From positions 9,838,141-9,902,140 of the forward strand of contig OU452221.1 in the NCBI GenBank assembly GCA_911728455.2: DNA of 64,000 nucleotides, in the 5' to 3' direction. This DNA is from Marthasterias glacialis (Eukaryota; Echinodermata; Asteroidea; Forcipulatida; Asteriidae). Position numbers and translations under genes: made by a program. Shown in pieces: positions 12,601 to 26,741 of the stretch. The first letter of the stretch is position 1. The number at the start of each line of letters is the position of its first letter. The notes under the pieces are model-generated. The model had not been told where the DNA came from. It saw only the letters and a program-made list of their open reading frames with translations, and did no database searches.

Positions 12601-15600
12601 GGTCCTTGGTAACTCATCGTCGGATGAGAAACCTTCCTGTGAGGCATCTGCGTCATCATCGTACTCGTACTCAAATGGTGAGTCTTCGGCTAGTGACGGG
12701 TCAGCATACTCCGGGGAAGAGAAATCTCCAGCTGGATGCTCAAGATCAGGTGACCCTGCTTCTTCGTCAAATATTGGCGACAAGGGAAGCTCCATCACGG
12801 GTCTGCTTCTGCGCCGCCTGGGCAAACTGTTTGGTTTCTGTTTGGTATACTGAAACTGTGGCTGGCCGACAGCGGGCGTTCCGATTCTAGATGTACCGGT
12901 GTCGGTGTCGCCGACTGCTACCGGGTCTTCCGTGCCAATTTTTGTCAAGTCTTCCACCGATCGGTATTTCTCATCAGTGGCAAAGTCATCTGGCGCGGAT
13001 TGAGGCACAAACAATTTCTCAAGGGTTTCCTTTGTGGCATTGATTGAGTCCCTACTCGGAGATTCCAAAGCGGATATCAATTTGGGATCGCTTCCGGATA
13101 GATTTGACATGTCTTTGATGTCTCTACCCACCCGAGATTTGCTTGACTTAATTTCACTATCACTATGATATTCATAAGAGTCAAAGGAGGAGCTACTTGA
13201 AATGACTTTGGCACCTTTTGCTTTGAACTCATCATCTCCTGCACAATCTGCAGATGAAGATCTCTGCGAAAATCCAAGTATTTTTGATCGTGAGTCTCTA
13301 CAGGTTTCTTGTACAAGCTCCCGTTCGCGCTCAGTTAGCATAGTTGTCGCCAAGAAGCTTTCAACTCCTTCATGCACGCCGTGAGATGTCTCGGGCTCCC
13401 TCGTGGCTGTTTCCTCCTCGTATAAGACATCTAGATCACCGAACCGTCTCTGAAGATAACTTTGCTTCCCGTCATGCTGTGTTGCATAGTCCTCGACGGT
13501 GTTATTATTGCTAAGGTCCTGCTCGGCGCTGTCCTTCTCCTCCATCACCTCCCCGTAGTCTGTCGGCAGCAAACCCGGTACCTGGTCGCCTGCGTTATCC
13601 TCAGTTCCGGCGATCACGTTCGTATGGTTATCGCCTGCCATCTCAAGGAGCTGTCGCATCATCTCCTCCTCGTCAAAATCGACCTCAGATTCTTCGGTGG
13701 TGGTCTCTTGCATCCGCTCAGCGCTGCTTGCCGACGACATCGTCATTGCGTCGGTGGAATTACTGTCCTGGTGTACCAAGGCTTGGGACAGTACAGCTAC
13801 CGTCTGACCACCGTCCGGATATTGGTGTGTATCGTTGCGGGAATGGGGTGCATTCGGGTCATCCTGCAACGAAGATCGTGGCGGCTTGGATGGCGGTGCT
13901 ACAGAAACAAAACAATATTTGGAATAGTTCATTTTACCTATTAGGAACATTGGACCCGATGAGACTCTTGGACCTCATGCCATATACAACATTATACAAC
14001 ACTCTGAATTGTGAACACAAAATTGTACTCCATTAACTCGGACATTATTTACATTCCAATATAGCCTACAACTGGCCTATTTAAGTACCGTAGTATCAAC
14101 GCATCTGACAACAACAGGTTTCAAATACAAAAGACCTGTTTCCAATTACTCTGTCCATTTCTATTAATCTGATTATGATTACGGATCGATATTGTATTGC
14201 TTACCGGGTTCTGGCCTCGCAGAGAATCTTTCCCGCCCACCTGTCGCTCGTCTGGGCTGATTCGAGTTTGCGCTGGACGGAGCTGCAGATGCAGCGATTG
14301 AAGCACATGCACCGTCTGGCGACGGGGATGAGATTGCGCCCTCATGCGTTCTTTGATGATCAGTCTTCATCTCTTCGTACTGTGAGTAGGAAGCCATACG
14401 CTCCAGCTTGTGTGGCTTTTTGGCAGACTGTAAAAAGTATGAAGTTCAAACCGTTAAGATCAATCAGAAAAATTGGTGGCGGGATATTCCACAAACTTGA
14501 TAGAAATATGGAAAGAAAGCTGGATGAAATAGTAAAAAAGAACTTGACATATAAAATGAAGAGTGATGTTATGAAATGTGTGTAATAAACAATGATAAAG
14601 AAAAATAACAAAATTTGACACGATGAAGAAAAAACAAAATGTATGAGATGTATATAAAAATGACAATGAAATGAAACAAGCAGATAACAATAAGACGAAC
14701 AAATGATTGAATGAATTCATGTATACATAAAGCTTAAAAACAACAACTGAACTTAATTGATCGTAACACGTAGAAACGTTTGTTGAGTGAAAACCAAATC
14801 TATGACAAAAATATTGTAATTGTTCAGTGTACACTGCCTAAATTATTATTGGCACAGTTATATTTCCTTGCGCTGTTCACAGTGGGAGAAAGCGCCAATA
14901 CAGACTACTACCTTATACAGCAGGGAAAACCAAGACATCCACGAGTATTTTTTTCCTCTGGAGTTTTCGCCCCAAAGTAAAATAATGTTGGTTTTGGTCT
15001 CAGTTTAGTGACAACCAATTAAACGCTGATTCCGAGGTAAAGGTTGGTTTGTCTGTAGTGAGGACGTACAATTGACTAATGTTTGTTTAAGAATATGTCC
15101 AATGTGTAGACTGAACCAAGCAGGGTCATCTCAGAAATTGCTGTACATTAGCATCAAATCAATTTGGCTTTGTATATGGTACAAAAGCAAAGGCTGCTCA
15201 AGCCACTCACACATAACACTTTGTCTCCGTGTCTTAATGTGGTAATAAATTCAAATCAATTAATAGAGAATTTACTAGCTTACGAGTGAGTATGACACCC
15301 ATGCCATTATAATTAGTCTTCATGGAAGAAATTGGATCTGAGAAGAGCATGGATTGCTTAATTATAAAGGTTAAAAGGTCGATGTTTCGAATAGTGTAGG
15401 CCTATACTCTATTTGTCTTCAAGAGAATGAAGTGCAATCGAACAGAGAATGCCGTCCAAACCGTCTAGACTTAAATCTTTTCGGATGACCGCACTATACT
15501 TCCTACAAAAATGTTGTTACTCCACGTATCTAGCAACTATACCTTCGCCTTGACAAACATTCAAAGCTTTAACATTGTAACATCGGACCCACCACACAAC

Positions 15601-18600
15601 TCATAAAGAGATATTTCGTGTACGTGTTGTTACCGCAAACCTCACTACATTTAAATTTTTTTTTGCCATGTTCGAAAGGAAGACAGAGATTCAAGGACAT
15701 GATGCATTATTTCACGAAGTGAAATTTATGCTGCATTTCAAATCCATCTTGAGGAATGTAGACGGGAATAGTTCATTGTAACCGTATCAAGAGGTGATGC
15801 AAAATAATGCAAGAAACATCGACGGAGAGGTTTTTACTTCTCCCTGGCCGCCCAGCCCTATAAGGTTTCCAGAAAGCTGATTTGCGATTCATGTGTAATT
15901 TTACCCGATGTATACTAGACAGCAGTTTGTCTGTCCAGGGTACGAGAAAAGAGAACCGGCGCTAGAGTTATAACCCTAAACTCCGCATAAAACACACCAA
16001 CTTTACTTCTACCAACCAAAGATAATTATGACATGTGGGCTGAGGGCTCGATTTCACAAAGCACTAAGATCCATGTTATTAAAATAACTTGTTAATATTG
16101 TCATATTGATCTGTATTGTGACAGCACACTTTGCTAGATTGAGAATGCTTCGAGAATTATAATCAATCTGGGCACTTTGTGAAATCAGCCCCAAGCTGCC
16201 CCCACAACCTTTTGCCCCCCCCTTTAGGGTTGGTAGTTAAACGTGTCTTTGGTTCCACCAAATGAAGAGCTTTTAGTGGAAAGATCCATCATCGAGGTTT
16301 CAAACTACCAAGTATCATCTTCCAGGTATAACGTATTATTAGTTTTTGGAAGAGTACATTCGATTCGTTATCCTCTAGTAACATTCCATCACACCCTACA
16401 ATCAACCAGTGAAAATTGCGTACATTTTGGTAGTCACGTTTTCGAGAGAACATCCCGTAGTAAGATGTATTTGCTTAGTCTTGGATTTCGTGCACATTAT
16501 TATGTTCATTTCGATTTTGCAATTCCAAAATAACTAGAGGAAGAGTAACGGGAGACGAATTACTCGCTCATCGCAGTATTTCACACGGAAACGTTTCTCA
16601 GGGCGATATTCGTAGAGGTATCAAATTTAGGGGAAGTCTACCTATTATACAAATAGTTCGCACACTTTTTTGATTATTACACTAATCATTGTGTACCTCC
16701 AAAGACCAGTGTCGCTTGCCAACTTTGTGAGTGAAATTGATGGTATAGCTGTATCTAACATTAGGGTTGATTGTCATAAAATTAACATTATTTTCCAGTT
16801 AGAGCCCCAGCTCAACACTGGTAAACTGACTGTAAATGCATCAATTCTTTGCAAAAATCAAGGTATTTGTAATAAAACCCACCTGTGAAAATGTCAGCTC
16901 ATTTCCTTGTTTCATTTGCGAGAAAACGGTCAAAATGCATTCAGCATTTTTGTACGCATTTCTAAAGGCAGAGTTTTCGAGACGAAAAACGAAAACTAAT
17001 TTTGGATATTATTTCATTTATTATATAAAAACGATATCACTTTAGGCAGAAATATTTCAAGGAGAGTTGTTTTGTTACAATCATTATCTTTATACGGTGT
17101 AAGGTATATGTAAATCTGTGAACATTTTATGTTTTTCTTCAAGCCAACGTTGAGCTTGGGCTTTAAGGCTAGTCGATGTAATCAAAATGGGTTGCATACA
17201 TCTGTCTAATAAGGTAATCTACATCAAGTACTCAATCATAATATAAACTGGACGATTCCACAGAAATAGTATACGCAACACATTATCAAGCATATGAGTG
17301 ATGCAGTAAACTCTAAAACAAGACAAGATAACCGTAAAACAAAATGACACAATACTAGTCAACTGTCAACCTTAACATAAATCACTATAAATACACAGTC
17401 AAACAAGACACTCTGAGTTAAATTGACCTAAATAAACGAAGACGGTCCAAACAAAAGAGCGTGCTCGACACAGATGAATACTAAGTGAATTAAATTAAAG
17501 GTGCAGCACTGGACTTTTATTTTAATGAAAAGAAAACACACTGCTCGTGGAGCGACTTGAGAGGACCCCAAGATCAAGATTGACATGTTCTTTTATCGTG
17601 GGAGAGGGGAGTGTGTGGCAATTGAACAGGGAATAAATGATTTAAGACCTCCCAAAGGGACATCTGAAATGTGCTGCTACGCGTCAAAATAAAAATGCAC
17701 TTTTAGACGATTTTGACACACCCGTCGACTGCTGGATGAGTTTAGTCTTCAAGCAGTACGTTACCGCTTGTACATTATCATACGCGTGGATAATGATAAC
17801 GATGATTTGTATAATGTATAATGTATGCTAAAACCGCAACATATCTTTTAATTTCGTCAGCTGCTTGAAACAATGCACAACTATAACCTGCTTATATTTT
17901 TTAGTTGCCATTAACGGTGAAAGATTACATTTTGCTAACCATTTGTTAAATACAATTTTTTTTTTAAATTTATTTATTTAATTTTTAGAAAGGGACAATT
18001 TCAAATTCCTGAATGGCAAAGCCTGCATAAAAGCTGAAGTAAAACCGACGTGACCGTTATAGCTGACTGCAGTGTCAATCATGTCGAGAATTAATTATGA
18101 CCGTTCGTGGTAGCCCTGTCGTGTTTTTTGAAGAAAGTTCTGCTTAAATCCGGTCCTTATAAAATTTATCTGCTCTTTAAAACTTCCACTGACTAAGAAA
18201 AGCCTTTGGTCGAGAATGAACACCATTTTTTTATGAAATTCTGACAGCCTTGATACTTTTCAAAGCTGGCTTATTTGAATGTAAGCCCTCCTACAGTGCA
18301 GGAAAGATAAATCCATTGTTTTTTAACACAATCTTTCTTTGTGTTAATGACCACAAAGGGGGATTGTCATGGCGCCCTCTGGCGGTCAAGTAACCGATCA
18401 TTCAATTAATCACATCATGCGGACACTGTGTGGACAAAATGTCTGCTGACCCGAGAGAGAGAGAGACTCATAACAAGTCTATGTATGGGCTAATCAAAAA
18501 TACTCATTCTCAGGTTAGCCAAATTAAATCCTGGACTTTATAAATGTAACTGACATGACATCGCAAGTGAGTAATACACGTATAGACAAACAATGCATTC

Positions 18601-21600
18601 ATAATTCACGATAAGCCGTATTTATACCTGACGACAGTCATGTTTTATTTCTTCCCATACTTTGTTTTCATTGATATGTGCATTCTTATCAAATTCCAAT
18701 AAAATTCATGTTGAACCAATTGCAACAACGTAAAATACCCGACGAAGTGAAACAAAGGTCGTTAAAGGTTGTAAATTTCCCAAGGAAATGTCAAAACATT
18801 TGTTTTCTTCAAAAGTCTTCATGCACTGATTTCGTCGATTAAATCCACAAAGGCAGAAAAGAAAAAAAAAGTAAAATGAACAAAATCTGTATTCGTTCAC
18901 TGAACATAATTTAACACAACCATGTGAAACCATGTGAAACCAGATAACTTTAAGCTATCTATAGATGAATTAAACTCTTAGAGAATTGTAACATTAATCG
19001 CGTCCCCAACCAAGGCCACAAACTCCCGATGTTGAATGTTACCGCCTTGCATGCATAATTTAATACACTGAGCTATTAGAGTACTATGGCTTAATATGTA
19101 ATGCTTTTAGTAACAGGCAAGGTTTCGATTGTGCTGACAAAAATAGCAACATTTTTTGAGATGTTGATGTTTTTCTACGTTTTTCTTCTTTGGAGCTTCG
19201 TAATCTCCCATTAAATATCGAAAGCGTAGTTTTGTAGGAGTTCTTCAAAGTGTGCCTTCCCTATCCGTAAATAATTGATGACAAAGTCAGATTCACGAAA
19301 CGTCGAGAAAAAGGTCTTGAGACCCTACATTCTCTTGAAATCAACTCTATCTTGTGTGAAGACATTGTACGCAATGCAAGACCCACAAGTTTTCCTTTCT
19401 TCTAAACAAACCCGATTATCAAAGCTTAGTCCTGATGACGTTTTTTTTCTCATAATAAAATCCTTTTTATTATTTTTTTTTAATATTCTTAATGTTGTTT
19501 TCCCAGGAAAGATATTAATGTGAGTTCCATGACACGTGGGATCCCCGATGAAAGCTTCGCAAGGGACCCCCCAAAAATATTGGCGTCGAGCTTGAGACTA
19601 GCAACCATTTCATTTGTCTGCGATGCTCAGCCTTATAATTAGACTTATTCTTTTTGTTTATCTGGATGACGCCATCACAAAATTAATTCTTGCCACGCTA
19701 AAATAAATATCGTCCCCCAGGAAAAATTGTTGTGTCCAATTTGGATGTTGAACAAATCGTGTTTGAAATTACGTCAAACACAATCCCTTCGGTAGCGGTG
19801 GTTATTTTGAGATTGCCTAATAATATGTAAACTGTGTGGAGACATCTGATTCATATTATATGCAAGCTGAAGTGCAAAGGGTTCTGAACCAGGCGAGGCT
19901 CGGTCAATTCGCCATTCTTTCTTCCCTCCATTTATGTTGCTAGGAAACCAATCCATGTTGCAATTACTATTGAGTGAATTTCTCTATTTGCGTTGTTCCG
20001 AACCGACGGAGCCCGTGTAACCTTGCTGTTGTCCCCGTAAAGCTATTACCATTTTTTAGGCAGTTATCTATAAATCAGATGCCGGCTACATTTTGATATT
20101 AAAGACAAATATTAGGATTAGTAATAATAATTTTTAAAAAGAGGGGGTGGGGGGGGGGGCTTGAGAGCAAACAGAAAAGAAGGTTGGTTTCGATCAAAAA
20201 GCTCATTGGTTATAGTTCATGCCAGTGCCATTCCAATAAACACAATAGTCGAGAAAGTATTTGAACCCCCCCAATTACCTTTACTGATTTTGATTGGTGC
20301 AATCAAAATAAATATATATATAATTAAAAATGGCAATTGCTTGTTTTGATTGGTGAAATCGAAATAAGCATAAAACAAAACCCAATGAAAACAAAACCCA
20401 ATGAAAACATAAACCGTTTTTCATTATTTTTTTTTACCAACACGGTTTGGTGCTGTGTTTGATGAAAACTAACATGGAAACGTAGCTAACTCTTCCCAAT
20501 ACCAATGTAATATATATACCTCTAAAAACAAACACCTAGATCTTAATTGGGACAGTATAAGAACACCTTAGGATATCGATTGCCTAGCTTAAACATAATA
20601 CCATAAGTATACACGACATCAAGTAACCTTGTTAATAAAAACCTACGTGGTACAAACACCAAAGAATAAGTTGAAATGACAAAAAGAGACACATGAACAC
20701 AAACATTTTCCCGCAAGCAAGTTGTGTACTGGAAATGTAACAATAAAATAAGTTATAAACATGTATAAAGCCATGCTAAAACAATCTGTGGCTAGCGATG
20801 TGTGTCCCCCACAACTGGTATGCCCTTCGATTTGATGATCAGAAGTAGATGAATATACTATTTATTCTTCCTTCTTCTGATGCAATTCAATTAAAAGGCG
20901 GCCAGAGCAAAACAGAGAGAGAGAGAGAGTAGTCTGTGCTCCAAGAATCGTGAGACTTGTCTTAAGCGGCTACATTTTGTCACAACCGTGGAGCATCACC
21001 AGAAGGCTGTATAATCAGTCCTGACATACCAATTGTGGGTTCATCGACGGAACACATGGGAGCAAAGTCTAAAATTACCGTGCTACAACATAAATAAATG
21101 GAGAGTGGCATAAGAGTGCAAAACCACAGACAGGTCATGATGTGAAATAAAAAAATATATATATATTTAAAATATAAGATATAAAAAAAAAAAAAAAAAC
21201 ACCGCGAATTTTATATTCAAAAAGCTATTGAATAAAAACAAGAAAATGGTCCACACACACTTGCTCCCACTTGGGGAGCAAAACCGAAAAAGCACACTAA
21301 TGTACAATATGGCTGAGACGGCAACACGCGATTGTCTAATGGAAGAACAAGCCCCATATACCATAGCGAATCAACGTGCAAGCAAAGCATTGCAAACTAT
21401 AGCACTACACCTATGCCATGCATTAATTTGAAATGAATATTTTATGACAGCCACTGTGCCCGGTGGGGGTTTTCATCTACGTGTCACGTGAGCTTGGACA
21501 GGCATGATTGCTGATCCGAAGCAAACAGAAGACTTTTTTTTGTCTTCTAGTGCAGAGCGTTTGTGAAATTATTCTCTTGGGAGAGACATTTTCTCGATTC

Positions 21601-24600
21601 AAAAGATGTCTCCCAACTCCTCAAGCGGATTACATTGAGTGATGAAAGAAATTAAAAAATGCTCTTCAAAGTGACCTGACTATAGGAAGCCAAAAACCAA
21701 AATACCGCCATGATAAAATGACACTCCAGAGCAATCAACACAAAAAATGGCGTCACGGTTTTTTTCTGAAATCCCCCACTGCGGGTTGGTTGGTTGCGAG
21801 GCTAAGCCACTGACATCATGGCCGGGTGTGGACTTACTCTTTTGAGCGCGCTTTCTGTCTCGTCCAAACTACTACGCCTCTGTAGCTTGGAGCCAGAGAA
21901 GCGGTTACTACGACGGCCCACGTGCCATAGGCCTGAGGTGGCGATGAATCGTCGCCTCCTTTGGCACATGTTGCACAGCCAAGTTTCTGTCTGAAGGCAA
22001 AACAGGCACGATCATGGCCATCAGGAATTAACCTCGGTGTTTTACTCCAGTAATAATACTTATGTTCCCCTACTTAAAAGACGGTTCCATCTTTATTATT
22101 TCATATCACACAGGGACGTGGGAAACTCATTTGATTAAAGACAATCTCTAAGTTGTTGAGCAGAGAAACAAACTTTAGGGGTTGCTACACATTGCAATGA
22201 ATCGTGAATATAAAAATCATCACCTGTCTGTGGAAATGGCACTCGATGGTAAGTGGATTAGTACAGGGAGAAAATGCAAGGTGCAAATAAAGTTACATGA
22301 TTGCTTCAAATGCTATAAAGAAACAGGGAAAGTAGAAGTCCGGTGGCGGCATATTGCGAAACTGCTCCGCTCTTTAGAACCTTGTTAAGCCAGGGATCTC
22401 CATGCCATTGTTAGCAACACTGTCCTACTTACATACAATGTGTGGCATGTCCTTCGATTATGAACTGAAAATGATCTGATTTCCTTATCACACCCGCTTT
22501 AGAAAATGTTATAGAAAACAGTAATGGTACACTTATGAAAGAGAGTGAACGATTTAACTACAGACAAACATGGACAGCTCTATACGGATAAACATAAAAT
22601 CAGCCCGTAATTGCGGACCAAACAAATAACTTCACACTTTGGTAAAGATGAAGAAGTCAGTAATCATGATAATGTGGTGATACAGCGTATAAGTAACATG
22701 CAGCTGACAGCGTCACACATTTTACAATCTTAGGTTCTGAAACTCTTCGAAACCTTCGTTTCGCAGCAGACATACCAACATTATGAAAACATCAAGGCAT
22801 TCCGTTTACCCAATGTGAATACTGCCAGTAGGTGGAAGATATTAACTGGAAAATGAATTTTTAAAAATACGTAGCTGTTTCGCAGATAGAGTTTTACATC
22901 CATGAATGATGTGTTACATTAAAATATATTTTATGTTAAAATTGCCGGACTCATTAACATATAGGGCGCCCTCTTTAAGTGCAATGTCAATCGTTCTCAT
23001 AGCAACGCTTCTCCCCTAATCGTTATAGAACACACAGTATGTTTTACTTTACGAACCAATTGACATGGGTTAGAGTCGAACCGACGTCATTTAACGTTCT
23101 AGAGCAAAATTTTCAAGTGCTCAACTACAAGGCTTGCCCTCTGACGAGAGCTCGATTATAGCACCGTTTTACTGCAATTCACAGTGAACTCAAAAGATCC
23201 GCTAGTACATTTTAGTTTCTAGGTCAAAGGCAATACTTGACGACACGACACGAGAACGGATAATAGGAGTGATAGTTTTATGGGGGAACTTGTAAAATAA
23301 AATGAAAAAGGGGTATCATGATCATACTATAAAAACCACACAGCTACTCATCGGCTATCGTGTTACACTTGGTTGATGAAGCGTGAATGACTAAAAAGTT
23401 TCAGAATGGTTTTATTGCCTCCGGCTCTCTTAATGGGCGTAGTTAAAAATGATTAATAACAAGATAACCATTAACATTCTGGAAAAGATGACTTTTACCA
23501 GCTTCTTTCTGCATGAGTGATAGTGCAAGCCCCAAGTTTCTGTATTGGTTAATTATCAGAACCCTTTCCCCATCGACAATGGCAAGTTTACATTTATTTT
23601 GTAGGCAAATGTGTAATTTATAATGTGTTATCGGATTATTCTTTTAGCGTGTTTGCGGCATTGAGCGAAAGGATATACATTCTGGTGGGGTATAAAGATA
23701 AAATGGCAGTGAGACGTGACATTAACTTGCATTGTTTGAAATATGTAAAAGTCAAACAAGGGAGGGTTGGGGCGTTCGTTGGGGGGGGGGGGGGTAACAA
23801 ACAAAATCTAGGCTGTATCAATTCCTATTCCTGTCTCGCTGAACAAGTTTGTTTGTTACACAAATTTGAGTTGGGAAAAAGACAATACTACTATTTTATA
23901 TCCACCCCAGTCTACACAATCTAGATAAACATTTGATGATTATGCAACAGTTTTGCTTTGATTGACAACGTGTGTTGGCAAGATGGCGCCAGAGTGTAGC
24001 TGCCTCATCACACTTTCAAATGAATTCGATAATTATATATATCTGGTATTGTTTCCAGCGGGTTAGACGATTAAAGTCTCCCTTTATTTCACAGACAAAT
24101 TATGCAATTAGTTCACTCATTACAACCACTTAAATGAATTTTGCCGATTCCCCTCATTACTAACAGGTGCAAGCGTTCATTAGCAGGTGCAAGTGTTCCA
24201 ATTAAAAGTGTCAGTGAGTTGAAGTGCATTACCGATGGTATTCCTGCAACTGGAAAAATAGCAATTCCCATGCCAGCTTATTAAATTATGTATTTAAATT
24301 GTATTAATACCAGTACACTTGTATGGGAAGGTCAACAGTGCAAATTTGCTCTCTGTGACAATACTTAATTTCAATTTGCGTAAACTTGGCTTCGTCCTTT
24401 AATCTCGATGTCAGACATGCTTGCTTTCATTGCATATTTTGAAATGTTATTATGTGAACCCCTTTAAAAGACAAGACTGCGTCGGTAGCAATTGACTTAT
24501 CAATCAATCGCAAAAAAGGAAAGAAAACAAGTTAAAACTGTGGAAATAAACCCTACATAAGGCTTTGTAATCATAGAGACTTTCACCTGTTAAAATCATG

Positions 24601-26689
24601 CATTAGATGTCGCGTTTATGGTCCGACATAAATGCCACCGTAGATCCCCATGAATCAATAGTTATTCACATCAAAAGTAACCTGTAGTCTCTGCTCAAAT
24701 AACACTATTTGGGATTTTCATTGTCAGGTGGAGATCGATTTCTTGTCTTGAGCCATATCCGTTTAATTTACGGCACGAGTAGAGACCATGCATGCGTACA
24801 CATCATGACATAGTTTGATGTCACAAGACAGTTCTTCGGAGACATGCGGACGTATGGTGTTACGATTGCTACTGGATAAATAAGGGATTGTCACTGGCAG
24901 CTGAAAATGACTCTTTTTGTACGAACAAAAACCATAACTGTTATTCGGTTACAATTAATCAGATGTTTTTTTTCCGTTATAATAATGAGCACACTTTATG
25001 ATTATTCGCATAGGTCTAATAGACTTTGCTTTATTATATTAGAAAACATTACGAGCAAGACAGTTGGAATTAATTGGTTTTAATTTAACAATAAAAGCAA
25101 CGGTATGGTTATTCGGTCAGAATTAACCGGTTGTGACTATTCTGTTACAAAGAACACGACTTTGTGGTCATTTATGTTTCTTCCATGACCGAAGAAGGTT
25201 TTATGATAATTTTGACATGTCATTCTCGCTCTCAATGGATCGTTATCATGCTGCCACCATTTTAAGCAAGTGCTTTGCGCGCAATAAACACAATGCATAT
25301 TCTATACCGATTTGTCATTTGCCCGTCTCAGCTTTATGACTACGCCGAGTGAATCATCGAAAAAAACAAGGTGTGATTGTAATATATCAGTGTAGTACAT
25401 GTAAACTAGTGACAACTCCTGGGTCAGAATTGACCCAGATTCTGGGTCACAGGGGCCTGACCCATTTCTGGATCAGTACGACCCAAAATCCGTGTCAAAA
25501 TGACCCAGAAATTGGTCAAACTGAAGCAGAATATGAGTTACAATCCCATTTTAAAGCCCATTTTCGGGTCACCTTGACCTGGAATCGGTCAGGCCCCTGG
25601 AACCAATTCTAACCCGGGAGTTTGTAGAGTGTATAGTAGAGTACTTTTTAGCCGAGTACCAAGTAGGCCCGGTGCAGGATACAGATGCATCTGAATACCG
25701 ATGGTAATGGTTGGTCTGTATAGTGACCCATTTGCAGTGCGTCGTATATCGACAATTAGGCCCAATCGATTCTTTCAGCACATTGTGATAACAAGTAGAC
25801 CTATCGGGAAATTAACGCATGAATCGGGAAGTGGTAATTTGACCACGAGTATTTTGAAATCGAGTCCGAATATGTTTGTAGTCGAGAATCGAGTATAGAA
25901 TTCGAGTACGAGTACGAGTATAGTACGAGTACGAGTACCTCTAAAACGGTACCCGAGTGGTACTCGAGTACTCGAGTACTCGTTTAGTACTCGAGTACAC
26001 AAGGACCGAGTTTGAGGACTATGTATTGTTATTTCCACACACAAAAATGTTCATTGCAGATGTTCCTCAGTTTCATGGAAGCCAGCATTTTACGACGATG
26101 TATACATTCTGGAATTCCATATGGAAGAATTTATAACACATTCACATTGACATGGAATGTCTGAATGAGGCAAGGATACATGAAAAAGTAGGCAAATATC
26201 AATACTGAATAGACGTCTCAAAGAGCGCATGGGTGAAAGATCGTTGTGCAGTTTGGACACTTGGTGGCGTTCCCATCATTGCATCATCGACATTTTTACT
26301 TCTGTTGGGCAAGCAAACCAACCAAAGCGTGTTTGATTAAATACTCATTAGTTTGCCATTGGATATGCACGATCATCGATGATTCCCACGAGTGATGTAT
26401 TAACCCAAAGTAATTTTATTTTGATTAAAGTAATTATCTTTGATCATAATTACCGATGAAAATACATTAATCTACCTAGAACAAGTAAATGTCCCTCAAA
26501 TGTAATTATATTTTACAAGGAAAGTGAAATAAGTCTCAGATGAAAAATTGATATATTACCGGTTTCAGATAGTCTCAATTGCAGTACATAACCACAAAAG
26601 AGTATAAATGTGCCTTATTTTTATTCAAATGGAAGGCACCAGAAGCGGCGATATTGCCAACACTTTCAACGTTGCATACGCGTTATTAC

Positions 26690-26741
<52 letters not shown>

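Larger units (their letters stand above)
14428..21837 (-). other. intron 3
   Basis: 7.4-kb intron with two TIR elements (16044-16192 and 16800-17170), a CTCF-like site near 18370, a G run at 20149-20159, a GA run at 20916-20931 and an A run at 21183-21200. Around 20290-20415 short AT-rich blocks are locally duplicated. The rest is AT-rich with no coding signal. Confidence 0.65.

Noticed and set aside
23035-23165. A functional tRNA gene
   Set aside because: A- and B-box-like words are present, but the acceptor and anticodon stems do not pair.
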